Source of the DNA: Hydrogenophaga sp.
GTDB taxonomy: Bacteria; Pseudomonadota; Gammaproteobacteria; Burkholderiales; Burkholderiaceae_C
DNA: 6,420 nucleotides
Reading direction: 5' to 3'
Assembly (NCBI GenBank): GCA_020047875.1
Contig: JAIFNE010000081.1
Coordinates: forward strand, 1 to 6,420
The notes below the pieces were generated by a model that was given only the letters and a program-made list of their open reading frames with translations, searched no databases and was not told the origin of the DNA. Of this stretch, positions 1 through 4,894 are shown one piece after another (position 1 is the stretch's first letter; each line of letters starts with the position of its first letter). A program made the translations under genes and the position numbers.

Positions 1-134
1 GGCGCACCACGGCGCAGGTGCTGTTGACCGGTGCGCAAGGCCTGCTGCCCGAACGCGCCGAGCCCTACGTGCTGGAACTGGTGTGGTGGCGTGAGGGCGA
101 AGACTGGAAGCTGCGCGACCTGCGCTGGAGCTGA
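1..134 (+). CDS. C-terminal end of an unknown protein, possibly NTF2-like (partial)
   Basis: A reading frame open from the left edge (codons beginning at position 3) ends at a TGA at 132-134, leaving 43 residues. It contains QVLLTGAQGLLPERAEPYVL followed by ELVWWREGEDWKL and ends LRDLRWS. The alternation of hydrophobic strands with a Trp-rich closing strand resembles the last beta strands of NTF2/SnoaL-like proteins, but this is a resemblance only. The gene is convergent with the flagellar operon and is separated from fliR by 65 bases, so it is probably not part of the flagellar unit. The start and most of the protein lie outside the window, so no function can be assigned. Confidence 0.6.
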   Translation, partial: RTTAQVLLTGAQGLLPERAEPYVLELVWWREGEDWKLRDLRWS

Positions 135-182
135 GAGGCCGAGGGTCGTTCGCCCAGTTTTGCTCGGCGGCGCTTGGCCTCT
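134..182. terminator. Weak inverted repeat between convergent genes, possible bidirectional terminator
   Basis: AGAGGCC at 134-140 is complementary to GGCCTCT at 176-182, with 35 bases between. An alternative stem pairs GCCGAG (138-143) with CTCGGC (163-168). The site lies just after the plus-strand stop and just before the fliR stop, where a shared terminator would be expected. The only T run is TTTT at 158-161 inside the loop, and no U-tract follows either arm, so this is a weak candidate for intrinsic termination. Confidence 0.25.
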
Positions 183-199
183 GATCGCTGCCCGGGACG

Positions 200-924
200 C
201 TAGCCAGTGAACAGGCTCGTGGCCACCCGCAGCAGCGAAATCACCGGCTTGTCCAGCATCGGCATCGTGGCCGCAATGCCGATCAGGCCGGCGGTGAGGG
301 TGAGCGGGAAGCCGATGGCGAAGGCGTTCATTTGCGGCGCGATGCGCGAAATGAACCCCAGCACGATGTTGATGAAAAGCAGCAGGCCAATCATGGGCAG
401 GGCGATCCACAGCCCATAGTGAAACAACACCGCGCCCAGCTCGTGCAGGCGCAGACGGTGAAGCTGGCAATCACCGCCTGCAGCAGCATCAGGTGCCCGC
501 CCAGAATCACAAACAGCAGCATGGTCATATTGCCGAAGAAGCGGCCCACGGTGCTCGTCTGCGCGCTGGTGATGGGGTCGAAGAAGCCGGCAAAGTTCAG
601 GCCCATCTGCAGGCCGATCACCTCGCCCGCCAGCTCGACCGCAGCGAACACGATGCGCACCGCCAGGCCGATCGATACGCCGATCACCACCTGCTGTAAC
701 ACCACCGAAAACGCGCGCGGATCGGTGAGTGCAATCACCGGTTGCTCACCCAGCCCCGCCTGCGCACAGACCGCAATCAGAAACGCCAGCGCCACCCGCG
801 TGCGCACCGGCACCGAGCGCGACGAAAAAATGGGCGCACTGGAAAACACCGCCAGGATGCGCAAAAACGGCCAGAACACCGGCGAGACCAGCGCCATGAT
901 GTCCGCCTCGGTGAAGCCGATCAT
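200..924 (-). pseudogene. fliR: fliR, flagellar export gate protein, frame broken by an apparent short deletion
   Basis: FliR is a polytopic inner-membrane protein that joins FliP and FliQ in the export gate of the flagellar type III secretion system. From ATG at 924, about 155 residues are clear FliR: WPFLRILAVFSSAPIFSSRS, then ELAGEVIGLQMGLNFAGFFD, then LLFVILGGHLMLLQAVIASF. The frame then changes at about 446-459. The C-terminal part (RLRLHELGAVLFHYGLWIAL, then IAPQMNAFAIGFPLTLTAGL, ending LLRVATSLFTG and TAG at 200-202) is read in another frame. The loop carrying the usual LPIG-type segment after ASF is absent. From memory, E. coli FliR has about 21 residues there and this sequence has about 8. 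The remaining length of 725 nt requires a loss of 3n+1 bases, for example 40. Read straight through, the first frame gives a 177-residue product lacking the last membrane segments. It may be a real mutation or a sequencing error. The start has a moderate GAAG Shine-Dalgarno site. Confidence 0.85.
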
Positions 925-1002
925 GTCAGGACTTCAATCGCAACGAGGCGACGCAGGCTTGCACTCCCCGTCTAGCGGTCCGAAGGCCGCAAGACCCCAG
1001 AA

Positions 1003-1077
1003 CGCCGCAGAACCGGCTTTGCCGGGCTGCCAGCGTTGCCCCCTGGAGGGGGTCGCGCGAAGCGCGGCGGGGGTGGG
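1003..1077. repeat. Hairpin-forming intergenic repeat, copy A (fliQ-fliR gap)
   Basis: A 75-base element fills the centre of the 174-base gap between fliQ and fliR. It is the counterpart of copy B at 2608-2682: the first 41 bases match at 36 positions and the whole at about 59 of 75 without gaps. It contains three small hairpins: CCGGC-TTT-GCCGG (1013-1025), CCCCC-TGGA-GGGGG (1039-1052) and CGCGC-GAA-GCGCG (1054-1066). The last has a different sequence from copy B but keeps its stem, which suggests selection on structure. It resembles the dispersed GC-rich palindromic repeats common between genes in Comamonadaceae (recognition only). The rest of the gap (925-1002 and 1078-1098) shows nothing else. 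Confidence 0.75.
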
Positions 1078-1098
1078 GCGCTCCTGTGGCGCGGGGGG

Positions 1099-1368
1099 TC
1101 ATACCGCGTAATTCGGGATCGCCAGGATCGTGCGCCGGATGAACTCGACCATGGTGGTGAGCATCCACGGCCCGGCGATCGCAAACACCGCAATCGCCGC
1201 GATCAGCTTGGGAACGAACGACAGCGTAGCCTCGTGAATCTGGGTGATGGCCTGAAACAGGCTCACCAGCAGGCCAATGCCCAGTACCGTGGCCAGGATC
1301 GGCGCAGACACCATGAGCAGCATGTAGAGGGCGTTTTGCCCGAAGGTGAGTGCGGCTTGTGGATCCAT
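1099..1368 (-). CDS. fliQ: FliQ, flagellar export gate subunit
   Basis: FliQ is a small two-helix inner-membrane protein, several copies of which assemble with FliP and FliR into the export gate of the flagellar type III secretion system. The 89-residue length equals the usual family length. The N-terminus MDPQAALTFGQNALYMLLMV leads into a first membrane segment (about residues 15-38). SLFQAITQIHEATLSFVPKL is the family's signature loop, and the second membrane segment is at about 53-77 (AAIAVFAIAGPWMLTTMVEF). The start lies 8 bases after the fliP stop. Its Shine-Dalgarno sequence AGGA (1375-1378) overlaps the fliP TAG stop, with 6 bases to the ATG, so translational coupling to fliP is likely. 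The 174-base gap to fliR that follows is unusual. Confidence 0.96.
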   Translation of the reverse strand: MDPQAALTFGQNALYMLLMVSAPILATVLGIGLLVSLFQAITQIHEATLSFVPKLIAAIAVFAIAGPWMLTTMVEFIRRTILAIPNYAV

Positions 1369-1376
1369 GATGTTTC

Positions 1377-2168
1377 CTAAATGGCGAAGCTCGCTGCCAG
1401 CGAGCCGAGCAGGATGTTCCAGCCGTCGGCGAGTACGAACAGCATGAGCTTGAAGGGCAGGGCCACGAGCACTGGCGACAACATCATCATGCCCAGCGAC
1501 ATCAGCACGCTGGCCACCACCATGTCGATCACCAGGAACGGGATGAAGATCATGAAGCCGATCTGGAACGCGGTCTTGAGCTCGCTGGTCACGAATGCTG
1601 GCACGATGACGCGAAACGGCGCGGTCTCTGCTGTCACGTCCTCGGGCAGCTTGGCCAGCCGTGCGAACAGCTCGAAATCGCTCTGGCGCGTCTGCTTGAG
1701 CATGAAGGCACGCATGGGAACCTCACCGCGTGCCAGCGCTTCTTCGAAGCCGATCTGGTTGGTGGAGAAGGGCGCGTAGGCATCCTGGTAAACCTTGTCC
1801 AGCGTGGGCCCCATCACGAACAGGGTGAGGAACAGCGACAGCCCCACGATCACCTGGTTGGGTGGCGACGACTGGGTGCCCAGCGCCTGGCGCATCAGCG
1901 AAAGCACGATCACGATCCGGGTGAAGCCCGTCATGAGCAGCAGCACCGCGGGCAGGAACGACAGCGCGGTGAAGAACAGCAGGGTCTGGATTGGCACCGA
2001 GTAGCTGTTGCCGCCCGCGCCCTGGCCGATCACCAACGGCAGCGACGCGCCACCGGTCGCCGGCGGCAGGCTGGGCACCGCCTGGGCGAGCGCCGCGCCG
2101 GCGCAACCGGTCAGCAGCAGGCCGAGAAGAAGCGCCCGGGCGCGTGGTGTGAAATCAGCGCGGCGCAT
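1377..2168 (-). CDS. fliP: FliP, flagellar export gate subunit
   Basis: FliP is the main subunit of the inner-membrane export gate through which rod, hook and filament proteins leave the cytoplasm. The protein has 263 residues (E. coli about 245). It starts with an arginine-rich n-region and a hydrophobic segment (ALLLGLLLTGCAGAALAQ), matching the cleavable signal peptide known in FliP; cleavage after ALA is likely. Signature stretches follow: LMTGFTRIVIVLSLMRQALG, SPPNQVIVGLSLFLTLFVMG, FVTSELKTAFQIGFMIFIPF and VALPFKLMLFVLADGWNILL. An in-frame ATG 18 codons upstream (2222) was not chosen: its extension has no FliP character and lies inside fliO, while the ATG at 2168 has AAGG at 2174-2177, 5 bases upstream. 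The gene overlaps the fliO stop by 14 bases. Confidence 0.96.
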   Translation of the reverse strand: MRRADFTPRARALLLGLLLTGCAGAALAQAVPSLPPATGGASLPLVIGQGAGGNSYSVPIQTLLFFTALSFLPAVLLLMTGFTRIVIVLSLMRQALGTQSSPPNQVIVGLSLFLTLFVMGPTLDKVYQDAYAPFSTNQIGFEEALARGEVPMRAFMLKQTRQSDFELFARLAKLPEDVTAETAPFRVIVPAFVTSELKTAFQIGFMIFIPFLVIDMVVASVLMSLGMMMLSPVLVALPFKLMLFVLADGWNILLGSLAASFAI

Positions 2169-2532
2169 GGGGGCCTTGGGGTTTGGACTGGACCAGCTGG
2201 GCCAGGCGCGCGGCAAAGGCACCTGCGGGGGTGGTTGCGCTGCCGCTGGTTGGCAAAGCGGCCGTGTCGGCCTCGGTCATCGGCTGGCTGTGCAGGGCGG
2301 TGATGCTGCCCGGCGCCACGCCCAGCACCAGGCACAGGCTGTCGGCGCCTTCACCCACCTGAACCGTCACCACCCGCTGCTGCGGCCCCAGCGACAGGCT
2401 GTTCATCACCTGCAGCCGCGGCCCGCTCTGGCTGGCCGCCCCCGGCAGATGCCGCCGGTAGCGCTGCAACATCCAGGCGATGCCGATCATCACGATCAGC
2501 AGCACCACAGCAGGCAAAGCGTTCTGGTACAT
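2155..2532 (-). CDS. fliO: FliO, export gate assembly protein
   Basis: FliO helps assemble and stabilise the FliP ring during export gate formation. The protein has 125 residues (E. coli about 121). A single membrane segment lies at about residues 7-22 (PAVVLLIVMIGIAWML), followed by a basic stretch (QRYRRH) that fits a cytoplasmic C-terminal side. The small conserved beta domain reads LQVMNSLSLGPQQRVVTVQV and then LVLGVAPGSITALH (about 41-81); the tail is Ala/Thr/Gln-rich and variable. The ATG at 2532 is the only normal start after an in-frame TAG at about 2580. No good Shine-Dalgarno site precedes it, and an AT-rich patch with a plus-strand sigma-28-like promoter overlaps the start. A 183-base gap separates it from fliN. 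Its stop lies 14 bases inside fliP. Confidence 0.93.
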   Translation of the reverse strand: MYQNALPAVVLLIVMIGIAWMLQRYRRHLPGAASQSGPRLQVMNSLSLGPQQRVVTVQVGEGADSLCLVLGVAPGSITALHSQPMTEADTAALPTSGSATTPAGAFAARLAQLVQSKPQGPHAPR

Positions 2533-2558
2533 AAAGTTGAACTGGAAACGACCGATAA
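2532..2558 (+). promoter_or_regulatory. Sigma-28 (FliA)-type promoter pointing antisense into fliN
   Basis: On the plus strand TAAA (2532-2535) is followed by exactly 15 bases and then ACCGATAA (2551-2558). The enteric FliA consensus is TAAA-N15-GCCGATAA, so 11 of 12 consensus bases match with exact spacing. The bases after TAAA (GTTG) also resemble the extended TAAAGTTT form. It sits in a short AT-rich island in otherwise GC-rich DNA. Transcription would start near 2565 and run rightwards, opposite to the operon, through repeat copy B and antisense to fliN. The -35 element overlaps the fliO start codon. Activity is inferred from the sequence only. Confidence 0.5.
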
Positions 2559-2607
2559 AAAATAGACAAGAGAAAATCTAGCCGGCGAAAGTGCCTCCAA
2601 CCCAGGG

Positions 2608-2682
2608 CGCCGCGGAACCGGCTTTGCCGGGCCGCCTGCGCCGCCCCCCGGGGGGTGACGCCGCAGGCGGCGCGGGGGTGAG
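2608..2682. repeat. Hairpin-forming intergenic repeat, copy B (fliN-fliO gap)
   Basis: This is the second copy of the 75-base element found at 1003-1077, in the same orientation. Internal pairings are CCGGC-TTT-GCCGG (2618-2630), a CCCCCC/GGGGGG palindrome (2644-2655) and CGCCGC-AG-GCGGCG (2659-2672). An alternative longer stem pairs GCCGCCTGCG (2631-2640) perfectly with CGCAGGCGGC (2662-2671), enclosing the C6G6 palindrome. In the fliN-fliO mRNA this would form a strong intercistronic structure. Such structures can slow 3' exonucleases or set relative expression within an operon, but nothing here shows that directly. Confidence 0.75.
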
Positions 2683-2691
2683 CAACAGCCC

Positions 2692-2728
2692 GAGCAGGGG
2701 ATGGCCCCCGCGGGGCTATCCCCTGCTC
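2692..2728. repeat. Near-perfect 17-bp inverted repeat covering the fliN stop codon
   Basis: The arms are 2692-2708 (GAGCAGGGGATGGCCCC) and 2712-2728 (GGGGCTATCCCCTGCTC), separated by a 3-base loop CGC. There is one non-complementary position. It is a G-U wobble in a plus-strand transcript and an A-C mismatch in the operon mRNA. The fliN TAG (2716-2718) lies in one arm. No U-tract follows on either strand, so it is not a standard intrinsic terminator. Confidence 0.85.
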
Positions 2729-3132
2729 ACGCGCCGCATCCGCTCCGACGGCGTCACGATGTCGGTCAGCCGGATGCCGAACTTCTCATTGACCACCACC
2801 ACCTCACCCTGGGCAATCAGGTAGCCGTTGATCAGCACGTCCATGGGTTCGCCCGCCAGCGCGTCGAGCTCCACGATCGAGCCCTGCGCCAGCTGCAGGA
2901 TGTATTTGATGGGCACCTTGGTGCGGCCCAGCTCCACCGAGAGTTGCACCGGAATGTCCAGCACCATCTGGATGTCGTTGGTGCCAGCGGCTCCACCGCT
3001 TTTCACCGGCGTGGCGTCTGCGTCGAAGGCGGGCGCGCTGTCGTGAGCGCTGGAACTGGCTTGCTCTTCGAGTGCCTGTGCCCAGTCGTCGGTGACGGAA
3101 TCGTTCATGGTGTCGGTGTTCTCAGTTGACAT
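2716..3132 (-). CDS. fliN: FliN, flagellar motor switch C-ring protein
   Basis: FliN forms the lower part of the C-ring with FliM. It takes part in switching of rotation direction and docks the export ATPase complex through FliH. The protein has 138 residues (E. coli 137). The first 50 or so residues are an acidic, Ser/Ala-rich variable region. The SpoA-type domain fills about residues 53-131: IQMVLDIPVQLSVELGRTKV, then ILQLAQGSIVELDALAGEPM, then DVLINGYLIAQGEVVVVNEK and FGIRLTDIV. The ATG at 3132 overlaps the fliM stop by 11 bases. It has GGGAGA at 3138-3143, 5 bases upstream, so it is well placed for coupled translation. The stop codon lies within a 17-bp inverted repeat, and the next gene, fliO, is 183 bases away. 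Confidence 0.96.
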   Translation of the reverse strand: MSTENTDTMNDSVTDDWAQALEEQASSSAHDSAPAFDADATPVKSGGAAGTNDIQMVLDIPVQLSVELGRTKVPIKYILQLAQGSIVELDALAGEPMDVLINGYLIAQGEVVVVNEKFGIRLTDIVTPSERMRRVSRG

Positions 3133-4126
3133 AGGAATCTCCCAGCCAGGTCATGTCTTGTCCGCGCAGCGTGTTGCCGATGCGCAGCGCGTACTTGCCG
3201 TTGTGCGTGCCGTACTGGCACTCGAACAGCGGCACCCCCTCCACCTTGGCCTGCACGTTGAGGGTGCGGTCAAGTTCCAGGAAGTCGCCCACCTGCATCG
3301 CCAGCAGCTGCTCCACCGTGGCCTGCGTCTGGGCCAGCTCGGCCACCAGCGTCAGCTCGGCGGCCTGGATCTCGTGGCTGAGCACCCGGATCCAGCGCCG
3401 GTCCACTTCCATCGCGTCGCCCTGCACCGTGGAATACAGCACGTCGCGAATCGGCTCCAGCGTCGAGTAGGGGATGCACAGGTGCAGCGAGCCGGTGATG
3501 TCGCCGATCTCCAGCGTGAAGCTGGTGGTGACCACGATCTCGCTCGGCGTGGCGATGGTGGCGAACTGCGGCTGCATTTCCGAACGCTGGTAAGACAGCT
3601 CCAGCGGGTACACGCCCAGCCAGGCTTTCTTGTATTCCTCGGCCACCACATCCACCAGACGCCGGATCACCCGAAGCTCGGTGGGTGAGAAGTCGCGCCC
3701 TTCAATCCGGGTGTGGAACTTTCCGTTGCCGCCGTAGAGGCTGTCGATCACCCCGAACAGCAGGGTGGGTTCACACACCACCAGGCCGTTGCCGCGCAGC
3801 GGACGCACCGCCATGATGTTGAAATTGGTCGGCACCACCAGCTCGCGCAAAAAAGCGCTGTACTTCTGCACTTGCACCGCGCCGACGGAAATTTCCGGAC
3901 TGCGGCGAATCAGGTTGAACAGGCCCAGCCGCAGGTTGCGCGAGAAGCGTTCGTTGACGATCTCCATCGTGGGCATACGCCCGCGAACAATCCGCTCCTG
4001 GTTGGACAGGTTGTAGTTGCGAACGCCGCCCACCTGAGGCGCTTCCTCCGCGAGCTTCTGGCTTTCACCAGTCACGCCCTCCAGCAGGGCGTCGACCTCT
4101 TCCTGGGACAGTACAGATTCGGACAT
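3122..4126 (-). CDS. fliM: FliM, flagellar motor switch protein
   Basis: FliM links FliG to FliN in the C-ring and receives phosphorylated CheY, which reverses rotation. The 334-residue length is the same as in E. coli. The N-terminal CheY-P-binding peptide is intact (SVLSQEEVDALLEGV, residues 4-18). The middle domain (about 45-235) includes RMPTMEIVNERFSRNLRLGL and the FliG-contacting GGxG-type motif in DSLYGGNGKF. The C-terminal SpoA-like domain that pairs with FliN is at about 260-330 (LLAMQVGDFLELDRTLNVQA, then YGTHNGKYALRIGN). The start lies 18 bases after the fliL stop. No strong Shine-Dalgarno site is seen, so translation may depend on coupling to fliL. The intact CheY peptide suggests chemotactic control of the motor. 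Confidence 0.97.
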   Translation of the reverse strand: MSESVLSQEEVDALLEGVTGESQKLAEEAPQVGGVRNYNLSNQERIVRGRMPTMEIVNERFSRNLRLGLFNLIRRSPEISVGAVQVQKYSAFLRELVVPTNFNIMAVRPLRGNGLVVCEPTLLFGVIDSLYGGNGKFHTRIEGRDFSPTELRVIRRLVDVVAEEYKKAWLGVYPLELSYQRSEMQPQFATIATPSEIVVTTSFTLEIGDITGSLHLCIPYSTLEPIRDVLYSTVQGDAMEVDRRWIRVLSHEIQAAELTLVAELAQTQATVEQLLAMQVGDFLELDRTLNVQAKVEGVPLFECQYGTHNGKYALRIGNTLRGQDMTWLGDSYVN

Positions 4127-4144
4127 GGCGGCAACGTCTGACGG

Positions 4145-4723
4145 TTACTGAACAAAGAAGCTGGAGAACAGCACGCCTTGCAGTGGGTTCGGCGGCACGG
4201 CGCGGCGCTTCTTGGGTGGTTTGCCACCGGATTCGCTGGGTGCCTCGTCGGCCTCGGGCAGCGGATAGTCCATCACGAACGACACCTCGCGCACGATGTC
4301 GGCCGCCAGCTTTTCCTTGCCCTCCATCTGCAGCATGATTTCAGAGTTGCGCTGCGAGACCAGCATCAGGATCGCGTTGCGGATGCTGGGCATGTAGACC
4401 TTCATCTCCTCGGCGGTCTTGCTGTCTTGAACCTGCAGCGTGATGCCCAGCTGGGCAAAGCGGTTGCCGCCGGGGTCAGCGAGGTTCACCACCATGGTGT
4501 CCAGTGGCAGAAAAGTGGGCGGCGAGCGCGGAGCGCGTTCGCTGGGGGCGCTGTGCGAGGTTTCCTCCCCTTCCTCGTCGACCGCGGTGTTCTTCTTCAG
4601 GATGAAGAACGCGCCGCCGGCCCCGGCCAGCGCGAGCACCACCACGCCAATCAGGATGAACAGGAGCTTTTTGCTCTTGGGCTTGGCCGAGGCGGCATCG
4701 GCGGTGGCGGCGGCAGCTGACAT
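4145..4723 (-). CDS. fliL: FliL, motor/stator-associated membrane protein
   Basis: FliL is a single-pass inner-membrane protein that surrounds or supports the MotAB stators and the basal body. The protein has 192 residues, longer than E. coli (about 154), mostly because of a Ser/Pro-rich linker and a Lys/Pro-rich insert. A short cytoplasmic Ala/Lys-rich N-terminus (AKPKSKK) precedes one membrane segment at about 20-42 (LLFILIGVVVLALAGAGGAF). The periplasmic domain begins near FLPLDTMVVNLADPGGNRFA and continues AQLGITLQVQDSKTAEEMKV and IRNAILMLVSQRNSEIML. The end, LQGVLFSSFFVQ, is typical of the family. The ATG has a strong Shine-Dalgarno sequence (AGGA at 4729-4732, 5 bases spacing). Because fliL follows a 171-base gap, it may begin its own transcription unit, as fliL does in enteric bacteria. 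Confidence 0.95.
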   Translation of the reverse strand: MSAAAATADAASAKPKSKKLLFILIGVVVLALAGAGGAFFILKKNTAVDEEGEETSHSAPSERAPRSPPTFLPLDTMVVNLADPGGNRFAQLGITLQVQDSKTAEEMKVYMPSIRNAILMLVSQRNSEIMLQMEGKEKLAADIVREVSFVMDYPLPEADEAPSESGGKPPKKRRAVPPNPLQGVLFSSFFVQ

Positions 4724-4742
4724 GGTTTTCCTTCCAGAGCGA

Positions 4743-4780
4743 CCCCGCTACTGCGGGGCTTTCACGCCGGTAATGCGGCG
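4743..4780. promoter_or_regulatory. Two small hairpins in the leader upstream of fliL
   Basis: CCCCGC-TACT-GCGGGG (4743-4758) and CGCCG-GTAATG-CGGCG (4765-4780) lie just upstream of the fliL Shine-Dalgarno site. In the operon mRNA both would fold close to the ribosome binding site. Neither is followed by a U-tract in the direction of fliL transcription. They may protect the 5' end of a processed fliL message; this is inference. Confidence 0.3.
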
Positions 4781-4791
4781 ATCTGGAGAGG

Positions 4792-4797
4792 ATTATT
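4792..4797 (-). promoter_or_regulatory. Possible -10 element for a separate fliL promoter
   Basis: Minus-strand AATAAT matches the sigma-70 -10 consensus at 5 of 6 positions and is one of few AT-rich spots in the fliK-fliL gap. No recognisable -35 element lies 16-18 bases upstream. That would be tolerable only for an activator-dependent promoter, such as the FlhDC-type fliL promoter of enteric bacteria. Transcription would start about 60 bases before the fliL ATG. The evidence is weak. Confidence 0.2.
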
Positions 4798-4862
4798 GGA
4801 CCCACACGCGCCGCCCGGTCGGCGGAAAAGGGCGGCAAAAGCCGGCCATTCCGCGGCCTGAT

Positions 4863-4884
4863 CCCGGCGCTTTTGGGCGCCGGG
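4863..4884. terminator. Strong 8-bp hairpin just downstream of fliK
   Basis: CCCGGCGC (4863-4870) pairs perfectly with GCGCCGGG (4877-4884) across a 6-base loop. It starts 10 bases after the fliK stop in the direction of transcription. After the stem the minus strand continues ATCAGG, so there is no U-tract. It is more likely an intercistronic stabilising hairpin or a partial attenuator than a full intrinsic terminator. Confidence 0.35.
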
Positions 4885-4894
4885 GCTGGGCCTG

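Noticed and set aside
440..465. Programmed ribosomal frameshift in fliR
   Set aside because: No slippery heptamer is present at the frame change, and conserved residues are missing rather than only shifted, which fits a deletion better.
332..1111. A 259-codon plus-strand open frame opposite fliR
   Set aside because: It lies opposite conserved FliR sequence and runs through repeat copy A, has no family resemblance, and is best explained by GC-rich codon bias.
1990..2015. TGGCAC motifs, considered as sigma-54 promoter halves
   Set aside because: Several TGGCAC occurrences on both strands were checked, and none has a TTGCW element after five bases. They lie within coding sequence.
2166..2222. 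An upstream ATG for fliP at 2222, adding 18 residues
   Set aside because: The extra residues lie inside fliO, do not look like FliP, and would place a non-signal sequence before the signal peptide. The ATG at 2168 has AAGG at the right distance.
2591..2824. A 77-codon plus-strand frame downstream of the sigma-28-like promoter (GTG start)
   Set aside because: Its first half is the translated hairpin repeat (the AAEPALPG string also appears from copy A) and its second half is antisense to fliN. There is only a weak ribosome site, so it is more likely non-coding.
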